Below are positions 16,757-25,080 of a stretch of DNA of 64,000 nt, in pieces (within the stretch, counting starts at the first letter, position 1; every line of letters begins with the position of its first letter). This DNA is from Virgibacillus ndiopensis (lineage in GTDB: Bacteria; Bacillota; Bacilli; Bacillales; Amphibacillaceae). The translations under genes were made by a program, and so were the position numbers. The DNA lies in NCBI RefSeq assembly GCF_900187325.1, contig NZ_FZMZ01000006.1, positions 1,054,001 to 1,118,000 on the forward strand, in the 5' to 3' direction. The notes below the pieces were generated by a model. The model saw only the letters and a program-made list of their open reading frames with translations. It did not search any database and was not told the DNA's origin.

Positions 16757-16819
16757 AACCAGTTATATTGACGGGAGTATGCTCTTTATTACCTTCTGTC
16801 CATATTGCTGGTTTTTTTG
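16757..16819 (+). terminator. Leader attenuator upstream of the aminotransferase
   Basis: ACCAGTTATA pairs with TATTGCTGGT (9 of 10 positions, one G-T) around a loop of about 40 bases, followed by seven T. It sits 40 bases before the start codon, so the aminotransferase is probably controlled by attenuation. The 70 leader bases before it (16688-16756) contain small hairpins but no riboswitch class that I recognise. Confidence 0.55.
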
Positions 16820-16858
16820 TATTAGAAATAGAAACCAAAGTTAAAAGGAGGAGTCACG

Positions 16859-18202
16859 GTGGAAAACTTAATCGAATTGGACAGAAAGCATTTTATTCAC
16901 CCTACGTCATCAATACAGCAACAGCAAGCCGATGGAGCAAAGGTAATAATGGAAAAAGGTGATGGGATTTACTTAACAGACAAGAATGGAAGCGTATACA
17001 TTGATGCAATGTCATCGCTTTGGAACGTTAATATTGGACATGGAAGCGAGGAGTTAGCAGAAGCTGCAGCAGAACAAATAAAAAAATTAGCATTCAGTTC
17101 GACATTTTCAACATTTAGCCATGAACCTGCTATTAAACTAGCTGCAAAAATTGCATCACTTGCCCCCGCTGGATTAAACGCTGTCTTTTTTACCTCTGGT
17201 GGATCAGAATCTAATGATTCTGCAGTTAAATTAGTGCGTCATTATTGGAAAATACAAGGGCAACCGGAACGAAGAAAAGTTATTGCATTGAAACGTGGGT
17301 ATCATGGTGTCGCTGCTGCTTCCACTAGTGTGACAGGGATTCCCGAATTTTGGGAAATGGCTGGTCACATGATGACAGACGTTACCCATGCAGATACTCC
17401 ATACGGAAGTAATACTGAAAAAGCAATTACATCACTACGATATACAATTGAGGAAGAGGGTCCAGAAACAATTGCAGCATTCATAGCTGAACCTGTACAA
17501 GGTGCTGGTGGTGTGTTAGTTCCTCCTGCAGATTATTTTAAGAAAATTCGACAAGTTTGTGATGAATACGGTATTTTGTTTATTGCTGATGAAGTCATTA
17601 CTGGATTCGGTCGAACAGGTAAAATGTTTGGTATGGAAAATTGGGGTGTAATACCTGATATGATGACATTTGCTAAAGGTGTTACGAGCGGTTATATTCC
17701 ACTCGGTGGTGTAGTGGTATCGGACCATATCCATGAGATATTGAAGGAAAGGTCCGTTGGTACACTTTTTCACGGTTTTACGTATAGTGGGCATCCAACT
17801 GCTACAGCGGTAGCATTGAAGAACATAGAAATTATAGAGAAGGAAGGTCTTGTGGAAAACTCTCAGAAAATGGGTGAGGAATTGCTGAAAGGCTTCCAAC
17901 AAATGAAACAGGAATTAGATATTGTGGGGGATGTCAGAACTATTGGACTTCTTGGTGCAGTTGAACTTGTTCAGGAACCTAAGACAAATAAGCGATTTCC
18001 GGCAGATTTAAAAGTTGCTTCGAAAGTGATTGAAGCTTTACATGAAAGAGGAGTTATATGCAGGGCTGTCACGTATGAAAGCACAGATATTATTTGTTTT
18101 GCTCCACCACTCATTATTAATCAAACACAGATTAAAACAGTGGTAGAGAAAATGTACGATGCTGTGCTGTCTGTTCAGAAACAGCTAAGCGTTAAAAAAT
18201 AG
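16859..18202 (+). CDS. Class III pyridoxal-phosphate aminotransferase (omega-amino acid type)
   Basis: A 447-residue cytoplasmic enzyme of the omega-amino acid:pyruvate / BioA-like class. The PLP lysine is Lys273 in MMTFAKGVTSG; other marks are FFTSGGSESNDSAVKLVRHYW, the GYHG motif and the cofactor Asp in LFIADEVITGFGRTG. The GTG start is set by AAAGGAGGAG six bases upstream. An APC permease gene follows after 176 bases, so the pair probably imports and deaminates one amine or omega-amino acid. The substrate (putrescine, beta-alanine, GABA or diamino acid) cannot be told from sequence. Confidence 0.88.
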   Translation: MENLIELDRKHFIHPTSSIQQQQADGAKVIMEKGDGIYLTDKNGSVYIDAMSSLWNVNIGHGSEELAEAAAEQIKKLAFSSTFSTFSHEPAIKLAAKIASLAPAGLNAVFFTSGGSESNDSAVKLVRHYWKIQGQPERRKVIALKRGYHGVAAASTSVTGIPEFWEMAGHMMTDVTHADTPYGSNTEKAITSLRYTIEEEGPETIAAFIAEPVQGAGGVLVPPADYFKKIRQVCDEYGILFIADEVITGFGRTGKMFGMENWGVIPDMMTFAKGVTSGYIPLGGVVVSDHIHEILKERSVGTLFHGFTYSGHPTATAVALKNIEIIEKEGLVENSQKMGEELLKGFQQMKQELDIVGDVRTIGLLGAVELVQEPKTNKRFPADLKVASKVIEALHERGVICRAVTYESTDIICFAPPLIINQTQIKTVVEKMYDAVLSVQKQLSVKK

Positions 18203-18378
18203 TTTTATGTAGAGTGAGGGGCTTAGCCACCTCTTATTCTAATTTTTTAGAATCCCCTAAAATAGACATACAATCAATAGATTCCTAAATATAATTAGTA
18301 AAAAGGAGAAATTACGGCAATAATTTTCGGAATAGTTAGTAATTTATAGTTCTGCCAAAATCGATTGGAGGGAAAAAG

Positions 18379-19788
18379 GTGAATAATGATCAAAAATTGT
18401 TAAAAATCTTAGGTAACAAAGAGGTACTGGCACTTGCATTTGGTGCAATGATCGGCTGGGGATGGGTTGTAACAACTGGTTTATGGATTACAGAGGCAGG
18501 ATCACTTGGGGCGATTCTTGCTTTTGCAATTGGTGGTACGTTGGTTATATTTGTTGGCCTGACGTATGCGGAATTGTCTTCTGCTCTTCCACTTGCTGGA
18601 GGGGAACACGTCTATACGTACAAGGCGATGGGAAGAACAGCATCGTTTATAGCAACATGGGCAATTATTCTTGGTTATATATCTGTGGTAGCGTTTGAAG
18701 CAGTTGCACTTCCGACAGTTTTTGAATATTTAATTCCAAATTACAGTCAAGGCTATTTGTATACGATAGCAGGATGGGATGTCACGGCAACTTGGGCTGG
18801 TGTTGGTATGGTAGGATCTATTCTTATCACGTGGATTAATTATCGGGGAATTAAGTTTTCCACTTCGATTATGTTTATTCTTACACTATTGATTGCTATT
18901 GCAGGTATTTTATTAATTAGTGGGAGTACGGTTGGAGGAAACGTACAAAATATGCAACCGTTATTTGAAAAAGGAATTGCTGGAATATTAACGGTTATTA
19001 TTATGACTCCATTTATGTTTGTAGGATTCGATGTCATTCCGCAGGCTGCAGAGGAAATTAATCTGCCACAAAAGAAAATTGGACAATTATTAATCTTTTC
19101 TGTATTACTAGCAGTTGTTTGGTATATCGCTGTTATTTTTGGTGTTTCACGAATACTGAGTCCTGCTGATATTGGTGAGTCCAATCTGGTAACAGCCGAT
19201 GCGATGGCAAAGGCTTTTGGTGATAGCCAAATGATGGGTAATATTCTTGTTCTTGGAGGTATTGGAGGTATATTGACGAGTTGGATTGGGTTTTATGTGG
19301 GAGGAAGCCGCGCAATTTATGCTCTTGCCAATGCAGGTATGCTACCGAAAAGTTTAGGGGAATTACATCCGAAATATAAAACACCACATAAGGCAATTTT
19401 ATTAATTGGTTTATTTTCCACCGTTGCACCATTACTGGGGCGACCAGCACTTGTTTGGTTAGTTGATGCTGGCGGACTTGGACTCGTAGTTGCTTGGTTA
19501 ATGGTCGCTATATCTTTTATTATATTGCGTAAGAAAGCTCCCAATATGAAACGTCCATTTAAACTTCCTGGCGGTACGGTAATTGGTTGGGTTGCAGTTG
19601 TAATGGCAGCAGGGGTATCACTTCTTTACATGCCGGGGATGCCTTCAGCACTTGTTTGGCCTTATGAGTGGGCAATTGTAGGATTATGGGCTGTTCTAGG
19701 TATAATCCTGTATAAAGTTTCTATGGCTAAGTACGGTAAAGCGTATGCAGATGAATACATGAAAAAAGAAATTGATCGTGTTGCTTAG
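18379..19788 (+). CDS. APC-superfamily amino acid permease
   Basis: A 469-residue protein with about 12 hydrophobic segments. It opens with ALAFGAMIGWGWVVTTGLWI, the glycine-rich TM1 of APC transporters, and has TYAELSSALPLAGGEHVYTY and FDVIPQAAEEINLPQKKIG. The GTG start follows GGAGGGAAAAAGG. It lies behind the class III aminotransferase and is closed by a strong terminator, so the two genes likely act on the same amino compound. Confidence 0.88.
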   Translation: MNNDQKLLKILGNKEVLALAFGAMIGWGWVVTTGLWITEAGSLGAILAFAIGGTLVIFVGLTYAELSSALPLAGGEHVYTYKAMGRTASFIATWAIILGYISVVAFEAVALPTVFEYLIPNYSQGYLYTIAGWDVTATWAGVGMVGSILITWINYRGIKFSTSIMFILTLLIAIAGILLISGSTVGGNVQNMQPLFEKGIAGILTVIIMTPFMFVGFDVIPQAAEEINLPQKKIGQLLIFSVLLAVVWYIAVIFGVSRILSPADIGESNLVTADAMAKAFGDSQMMGNILVLGGIGGILTSWIGFYVGGSRAIYALANAGMLPKSLGELHPKYKTPHKAILLIGLFSTVAPLLGRPALVWLVDAGGLGLVVAWLMVAISFIILRKKAPNMKRPFKLPGGTVIGWVAVVMAAGVSLLYMPGMPSALVWPYEWAIVGLWAVLGIILYKVSMAKYGKAYADEYMKKEIDRVA

Positions 19789-19800
19789 GTTACAGTGATT

Positions 19801-19844
19801 AAAACGAAACAAGGACCTTAAAATAGAGGTCCTTGTTTCGTTTT
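19801..19844. terminator. Strong terminator after the APC permease
   Basis: An 18-bp perfect stem begins AAAACGAAACAAGGACCT and closes an 8-base loop. Flanking A and T runs would let it work in both directions. Confidence 0.85.
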
Positions 19845-19884
19845 AAAGTTAAAGAATAAAAATTTAAAATAGTTAAAATAATTA

Positions 19885-19914
19885 TTGACTTTCAAAAATA
19901 CCTTGAATTATAAT
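19885..19914 (+). promoter_or_regulatory. Promoter of the ectoine hydrolase gene
   Basis: TTGACT (19885), 18-base spacer, TATAAT (19909). It has the same surroundings as the promoter at 22747, including AGTTAAAATAAT-like sequence upstream, which suggests a common origin. Confidence 0.8.
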
Positions 19915-19927
19915 GAAAATAAGTATA

Positions 19928-19944
19928 TTGTCGACAATCGACAA
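19928..19944 (+). promoter_or_regulatory. Operator copy A, probable GntR-FCD binding site
   Basis: TTGTCGACAATCGACAA contains the perfect palindrome TTGTCGACAA and lies just after the -10 box, where a bound repressor would block transcription. A reverse-complement copy with one change is at 22788. The only regulator gene nearby is the FCD-type GntR at 22982. Confidence 0.75.
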
Positions 19945-20216
19945 AATACTAATATGTTCCAATTATCGTTATTTATGCATTCAATGTATAAAGACCCTTA
20001 GGACAATGGGGTTCACACTTCTATCCATCACCAGCCTACCATTGTCCATTTATCCTACTATATCATTTGTCATTACAGATACCACACAAACTAGTAAAAT
20101 CCATAATAAGTCATTTCAGCAGAATAGAAAATTTTTCATCAATGAAAGACGTAAAACTTCATAGTAATAAGTAAGTATTTCTGAAATTTTAGTTAAATTA
20201 AGTACGAGGGGAAGGG

Positions 20217-21410
20217 ATGTTTATGTTAACATTTCCTATTTCAGAGTTTAAAGAGAGATTGACCAAGACAAAGCAGCGTATGGCTGACTCTGGGATCGAT
20301 GTCCTGCTGGTAACAGATCCAGCGAATATGAACTATTTGACAGGATATGATGCGTGGTCATTTTACGTTCATCAATTACTGATTGTTATGATTGATGAGG
20401 AGCAACCGATTTGGGTTGGACGTGGCCAGGATGAAAGTGCGGCAATCCATACAACGTGGCTTGAGGCAGACCATATACTCCCCTATGCGGATAATTATGT
20501 ACAATCAACGGTTAGACACCCAATGGACTTTGTGTGTGATTTATTAAAAGAGAGAAAACGTGATAAGCAAACAATCGCTGTGGAACTTGATGCGTATTAT
20601 TTTACTGCAAAGTGTTACATGCGATTAACTGAAGGGTTACCAAACGCAACATTTAAAGATGGTACAAATATGGTTAACTGGGTTCGGATCATCAAGTCTG
20701 ATAAAGAAATAGAGTATATAAAGCATGCTGCGAAAATTGCGGAAAAGGCGATGCAGGTTGCTTTTGATACGATAAATGAAGGAGTTCGGGAATGTGATGT
20801 TGTTGCAGGCATAGCTCACGCTCAAATAAGCGGTACTGAAGATTTTGGAGGTGATTACCCTGCAATCGTTCCACTACTACCTACTGGTGAAAAGACTTCT
20901 GCATGTCATTTAACATGGACCGATGAAAGATTTAAACAAGGTGATCCGGTTATTATTGAACTTGCTGGTTGCTATAAACGTTATCATTCACCGATTGCTA
21001 GAACAGCAATTATTGGGATGCCGACGGAGGAAATGCAATTCGTTTCTGATGTTGTTATTGAAGGAATAAATACAACATTAGATGCTGTTAGACCAGGCAT
21101 GACATGTGAAGAGCTTGAACTGGTTTGGCGAAAGGTCATCGAAAAGAGTGGAATTAAGAAAGAGTCTCGTATGGGCTATTCCATGGGTCTTAATTATCCA
21201 CCTGATTGGGGTGAGCATACGGCTAGTCTTAGACCAGGAGACAGAACAATTTTGCAGCCAAATATGACATTCCATTTAATTCCGGGGATTTGGATGGAGA
21301 ACATGGGTGTTGAAATTAGTGAATCGTTTCGAGTGACAGAAACCGGTTGTGATATTCTAGCTGACTTTCCACGTGAACTATTGGTTAAACCTAATATTCG
21401 GTTGGCTTAA
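20217..21410 (+). CDS. doeA: Ectoine hydrolase, M24 family
   Basis: A 397-residue cytoplasmic protein of the M24 (creatinase/Xaa-Pro peptidase) fold that opens the ectoine ring to N-acetyl-2,4-diaminobutyrate. Stretches I recognise from DoeA/EutD are TDPANMNYLTGYDAWSFYVH, WVGRGQD, YVQSTVRHPMD, GGDYPAIVPLLPTG and HLTWTDERF. Residues at normal peptidase metal positions are partly replaced, as in ectoine hydrolases. ATG 20217 and ATG 20223 are both possible; the second is better spaced from GAGGGGAAGGG. The leader of about 270 bases holds a 9-bp hairpin (20001-20047) and no gene. It has its own promoter and operator, identical in type to those of the catabolic operon at 22.7 kb. Confidence 0.85.
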   Translation: MFMLTFPISEFKERLTKTKQRMADSGIDVLLVTDPANMNYLTGYDAWSFYVHQLLIVMIDEEQPIWVGRGQDESAAIHTTWLEADHILPYADNYVQSTVRHPMDFVCDLLKERKRDKQTIAVELDAYYFTAKCYMRLTEGLPNATFKDGTNMVNWVRIIKSDKEIEYIKHAAKIAEKAMQVAFDTINEGVRECDVVAGIAHAQISGTEDFGGDYPAIVPLLPTGEKTSACHLTWTDERFKQGDPVIIELAGCYKRYHSPIARTAIIGMPTEEMQFVSDVVIEGINTTLDAVRPGMTCEELELVWRKVIEKSGIKKESRMGYSMGLNYPPDWGEHTASLRPGDRTILQPNMTFHLIPGIWMENMGVEISESFRVTETGCDILADFPRELLVKPNIRLA

Positions 21411-21605
21411 TACGTGTGGAAGGAGAAATCACTCTCTGATGATAAGTTTTCCGGCACGCGTACGATGGTGAGGTGTAATTGCTGAATAGGGTACACCAAA
21501 TGAGTATTTGGACATTCTGAGAATGAAAGGCTAGGTAGTTTCTCAGGCGACGATTTATAAGATAAGTACTCGGGGGCGGCTAACAAAGTCAACGTTCACA
21601 TTAGA
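21411..21605. other. Unexplained hairpin-rich segment
   Basis: Non-coding on inspection of both strands. It holds several short inverted repeats: GGTGTA/TACACC (about 21470-21500), CAAATGAGTATTTG (about 21497) and CTGAGAA/TTCTCAG (about 21520-21546). It is GC-richer than the surrounding spacers. It may be the 3' UTR of the ectoine hydrolase mRNA or an unknown small RNA. Confidence 0.35.
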
Positions 21606-21607
21606 AA

Positions 21608-21650
21608 AACAGCCCTACAGGATGTATCAGACCTGTCAGGACTGTTTTTT
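21608..21650. terminator. Terminator between convergent genes
   Basis: AACAG/CTGTT and ACAGG/CCTGT pair with a small internal mismatch, followed by a run of seven T on the plus strand and AAAAA on the other side. It ends the ectoine hydrolase transcript and touches the stop of the dehydrogenase on the minus strand. Confidence 0.7.
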
Positions 21651-22636
21651 TATTTGTGCATTTCCCATACACTAGAATCAATCAAATTCGGTGGCTTTTC
21701 TCCGTTCAATCCGGCTTCTAAGTTTATGGCGGCAAGCTTAGACATTTCCAATTCGGTCTCATGTGTAGAGGATCCGATATGTGGGGTTGAAACAACATTT
21801 TTCATCTTCAACAGTGGATTACCGGGATCAATCGGTTCTTTTTCAAAAACGTCTAACCCAGCTCCAGCAATCGCACCAGCCTTCAGTGCATCGATTAGAT
21901 CTTGCTCCACAACTGTTTTTCCACGGGAACCATTAATAAAAATAGCTGATTTTTTCATCAGTTGAAATTCACGTTTTCCAATAAGCCCCTCAGTTTCTGG
22001 TGTCAACGGTGTAATCAGACAAATAAAATCGGATTCGCTCAGTAGTTCATTAAGCTCACAATAGGTTGCCGCAAATTTTTCCTCCACACTGGGTTTTTGT
22101 GTACGGCTATGATATAGAATGTCCATATCAAATCCAAAGTGTGCACGTTTGGCGATTGCCTGACCAATTCTTCCCATGCCTATAATACCTAATTTCTTAT
22201 GGTGAACATTAGTGCCAAATTGATCTGGTTCGACTGCTTCTGATGTCCATTCACCGTTTTTTACAAATTGGTCGAGTTCTGGAATACGTCTGGCAGTAGC
22301 AATGAGAATACCAAAAACGGTATCGGCTACTGTATCAGTAAGAACGCCGGGGGTATTTGTTGCCATAATGTTTCGCCTTTTTAATTCATCCAAATTTAAA
22401 TTGTTGTAACCGACAGAGACATTGCTAACTATTTTTAGATTTGGTGCCTGGTCTAAAAGCTCACGATCAACAACCAGTTCCAATCCAATAATTCCTTCTG
22501 CTTGACTCAAATGTTTCAAAAAAACAGGATCCTTTTTTGTATCAATGTTTTTAAAAAATTCTACATCATATCTTTTCTGTAAATCCTCTAATACAGGTTT
22601 TTCCACACGGTTGTATGCAATAACTTTTTTCTTCAT
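21650..22636 (-). CDS. D-2-hydroxyacid dehydrogenase (glyoxylate/hydroxypyruvate reductase type)
   Basis: A 328-residue NAD(P)-dependent enzyme. The start at 22636 (MKKKVIAYNRV) has GGGGAATG upstream; a 12-residue in-frame extension is less likely. The Rossmann motif is LGIIGMGRIGQAIAKRA. The catalytic Arg is in INGSRGKTV, the Glu in DVFEKEP and the His in STPHIGSSTHE. Such enzymes reduce 2-oxoacids such as glyoxylate or hydroxypyruvate. It lies on the minus strand between ectoine hydrolase and the GntR gene, so its promoter faces theirs. A role in removing a 2-oxoacid from hydroxyectoine is only a guess. Confidence 0.85.
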   Translation of the reverse strand: MKKKVIAYNRVEKPVLEDLQKRYDVEFFKNIDTKKDPVFLKHLSQAEGIIGLELVVDRELLDQAPNLKIVSNVSVGYNNLNLDELKRRNIMATNTPGVLTDTVADTVFGILIATARRIPELDQFVKNGEWTSEAVEPDQFGTNVHHKKLGIIGMGRIGQAIAKRAHFGFDMDILYHSRTQKPSVEEKFAATYCELNELLSESDFICLITPLTPETEGLIGKREFQLMKKSAIFINGSRGKTVVEQDLIDALKAGAIAGAGLDVFEKEPIDPGNPLLKMKNVVSTPHIGSSTHETELEMSKLAAINLEAGLNGEKPPNLIDSSVWEMHK

Positions 22637-22746
22637 TATACATTCCCCGTTTCTTTTAGTATCGTAAAACACCTATCCTAAAAATAGTCACAATTTATTT
22701 GGATGTCAACAAAAAAATATAAAATTTTAAATTGTTAAAATAATGA

Positions 22747-22775
22747 TTGACAATCAAAATAGTCTGAATTATGAT
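22747..22775 (+). promoter_or_regulatory. Promoter of the ectoine catabolic operon
   Basis: TTGACA (22747), 17-base spacer, TATGAT (22770). It is the sister of the promoter at 19885. The transcript would carry a 5' leader of about 200 bases (22782-22981), in which I see no known regulatory RNA. Confidence 0.8.
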
Positions 22776-22787
22776 GAAGATAAGATA

Positions 22788-22804
22788 ATGTCGATTGTCG
22801 ACAA
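22788..22804 (+). promoter_or_regulatory. Operator copy B, probable GntR-FCD binding site
   Basis: ATGTCGATTGTCGACAA is the reverse complement of operator A (19928-19944) except for its first base. It overlaps the expected transcription start. It would make the downstream GntR gene autoregulated. Confidence 0.75.
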
Positions 22805-22981
22805 AAGATGAAGTTGCATTCAGTGAGGGCTCTTTTAAGCTGAAAGTTAGCTAAATGAATAGGATATTTATGGCAGTTAACCTCACTTACATCGTCTTCT
22901 ATTTTCTATGTTCATGCGAGGTTTTACCGCCCGTTATTGCGGAATTAACTAGTAATGAAATAAAGAAAGGGGGGGTTGCAT

Positions 22982-23668
22982 ATGGATGAGGATAGTATTA
23001 TTTTACAAAAACCATTAAGCCAGCTTATTGCAGATCAATTAAAGAGAAGGATATGGAATAAAGAGATTCAGTTTGGTGAACGATTACTTGAAACCGATCT
23101 AGCCGAAAAATATGATGTTAGCCGAAGTACGATACGCGAGGCGTTAAAAATTCTTGAAATTGAGGAACTGGTCATTAGCCAAGCACGAAAGGGTACCTAC
23201 GTTGCTGATTTCACACAGCAGGATTTAGATGAAATTATTGAATTGCGTACATTGATTGAGGCTAAAGCGTTTAAGCATGCAATTTTCCGTCTGGAAGAAA
23301 AACATTTTCAAGATCTTGAGGAAATTATAAATCAAATGAAGGTTAAGGTAGACAAAAAAGATTGGAATGAACTGTTTGATCTCGATATGAAATTCCATAG
23401 TTATGTTGTTAATTTATGTGGCAATTCTCGTATTATTAAAATCTATGATTCACTGCAAGTACAAATACGAACGTTTCTTATGCATCTGGATCAGTATTAT
23501 TCTAGTTATCAATCATTTTACAATGAACATAAAGAATTGCTTCAGGCACTAGCATCTAAAGACGTTCAGATTGTTAACGAAAGAGTTAAAAACCACATTG
23601 AATATGTTGAGGAGAAATTGTTAGGTGTTGGAGCGGATCAAAAAGCTTTGGAAATAGAGGAGGTTTAA
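22982..23668 (+). CDS. GntR-family regulator, FCD subfamily
   Basis: A 228-residue DNA-binding repressor. The winged helix (about 10-75) has LLETDLAEKYDVSRSTIREA; the C-terminal FCD ligand domain has LDEIIELRTLIEAKAFKHA, LDMKFHSYVV and the NEHKELLQALASKD segment with typical metal/ligand His. ATG 22982 is six bases after AAAGGGGGGG; an upstream TTG is less likely. It is the first gene of the catabolic operon and the obvious candidate to bind the twin TTGTCGACAA operators. Its inducer is probably an ectoine breakdown product such as acetyl-diaminobutyrate (inference). Confidence 0.88.
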   Translation: MDEDSIILQKPLSQLIADQLKRRIWNKEIQFGERLLETDLAEKYDVSRSTIREALKILEIEELVISQARKGTYVADFTQQDLDEIIELRTLIEAKAFKHAIFRLEEKHFQDLEEIINQMKVKVDKKDWNELFDLDMKFHSYVVNLCGNSRIIKIYDSLQVQIRTFLMHLDQYYSSYQSFYNEHKELLQALASKDVQIVNERVKNHIEYVEEKLLGVGADQKALEIEEV

Positions 23669-23672
23669 TAAA

Positions 23673-25028
23673 ATGAACAAAAAGTTTGCAAAAGTTCAAA
23701 CTGAATTGCCTGGTCCAAAGGCAAGAAAATTACTCGATCGCAGGCATGATATTGTACCACATGGCGTTAGTTATGGAATCCCGACATTTGTAGAATCTGC
23801 CAAGGGTGCACTGCTTGAGGATATTGATGGTAATCATTTTATTGATTTTGCCGGAGCGATTGGGTGTATCAATGTCGGGCATAGCCACGATACAGTGGTA
23901 AATGCGTTACATGACCAAGTTGATCGTTATATTCACACTGGATTCAATGTCATGATGTACGATCCGTATATTGAATTTGCTGAAAAAGTAGCTGCACTTG
24001 CTCCTGGAAAGTTTAAAAAGAAAGTAATGTTTTTAAACAGTGGAGCTGAAGCTATTGAAAATGCGGTGAAAATTGCTAGAAAATATACGAATCGGCAGGC
24101 AATCGTTTCATTCTCTGGTGGGTTTCATGGACGTACGTTGATGGGGATGTCGTTAACGGGGAAGGTAAAACCGTTTAAATATGAGTATGGTCCTTTTGCC
24201 CCAGAGGTTTATCATGCACCCTTCCCTTACAATTATCGGCGTCCTGATTCGATGACCGATGATGCGTATACTGAATTTTTATTAAAACAAGTGGAAGACT
24301 TTTTTATTAGTGAAGTTGATCCAAGTCAGGTAGCTGCGTTTATTATGGAGCCAATACAAGGAGAAAGTGGCTTTATCATCCCAGATAAAGCATTTGTTCA
24401 AGGTGTTTATGAATTATGTAAAGCACATGGAATCTTGTTCATAGCTGATGAAATTCAAACAGGTTTTGGTCGTACGGGTAAATACTTTGCAATGGAACAT
24501 TATGGTGTGGAGCCTGACCTAATTACGATTTCAAAATCAATGGCAGCTGGCCTCCCGATTAGTGGTGTAATCGGCCGGGAAGAAGTCATGGATAAGGCAC
24601 GTCCTGGTGAATTGGGTGGTACGTATTGTGGAAGTCCACTCGGATGCCGTGCAGGACTCGCAGTATTGGAAATTATGGAGAAAGAGCGTCTTAACGAACG
24701 TGCGGACGTTATTGGTCAACGCATCATGGATAAATTTAAGAATTTGTACGATCGATTTGACGAGATTGGTGATTACAGAGGACTTGGAGCAATGTGTGCG
24801 CTTGAGTTTGTAGAAGACCGTGTGAGCAAAACACCTGCAAAAGAATTGAGCAACCAGATTTTGCAAGAAGCACATAGCCGTGGGGTAATTGCACTTAAAG
24901 CTGGTGTTTATGATAATGTGATTCGCTTGCTAATGCCATTGGTAATCTCAGATGAACAGCTTGAAGAAGGGTTGTATATTTTAGAGGAATCCATTGAAGC
25001 GGTTCTAGTTGGGATTGCAAGTAATTAG
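23673..25028 (+). CDS. doeD: Class III aminotransferase, DoeD/GabT-like
   Basis: A 451-residue PLP enzyme. Lys288 in LITISKSMAAG would bind PLP; other marks are MFLNSGAEAIENAVKIAR, SFSGGFHGRTLMGMSLTGK and ILFIADEIQTGFGRTG. By sequence it looks like a 4-aminobutyrate aminotransferase. In an ectoine locus the equivalent is DoeD, which moves the 4-amino group of 2,4-diaminobutyrate to a 2-oxoacid, giving aspartate 4-semialdehyde. GABA is the main alternative substrate. It begins four bases after the regulator gene, with GAGGAGG upstream. Confidence 0.8.
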   Translation: MNKKFAKVQTELPGPKARKLLDRRHDIVPHGVSYGIPTFVESAKGALLEDIDGNHFIDFAGAIGCINVGHSHDTVVNALHDQVDRYIHTGFNVMMYDPYIEFAEKVAALAPGKFKKKVMFLNSGAEAIENAVKIARKYTNRQAIVSFSGGFHGRTLMGMSLTGKVKPFKYEYGPFAPEVYHAPFPYNYRRPDSMTDDAYTEFLLKQVEDFFISEVDPSQVAAFIMEPIQGESGFIIPDKAFVQGVYELCKAHGILFIADEIQTGFGRTGKYFAMEHYGVEPDLITISKSMAAGLPISGVIGREEVMDKARPGELGGTYCGSPLGCRAGLAVLEIMEKERLNERADVIGQRIMDKFKNLYDRFDEIGDYRGLGAMCALEFVEDRVSKTPAKELSNQILQEAHSRGVIALKAGVYDNVIRLLMPLVISDEQLEEGLYILEESIEAVLVGIASN

Positions 25029-25080
25029 ATTGATAGAACAGTTTCTGAAATAAACGCTTGGAGATCGGAGTGAAGTGAAA

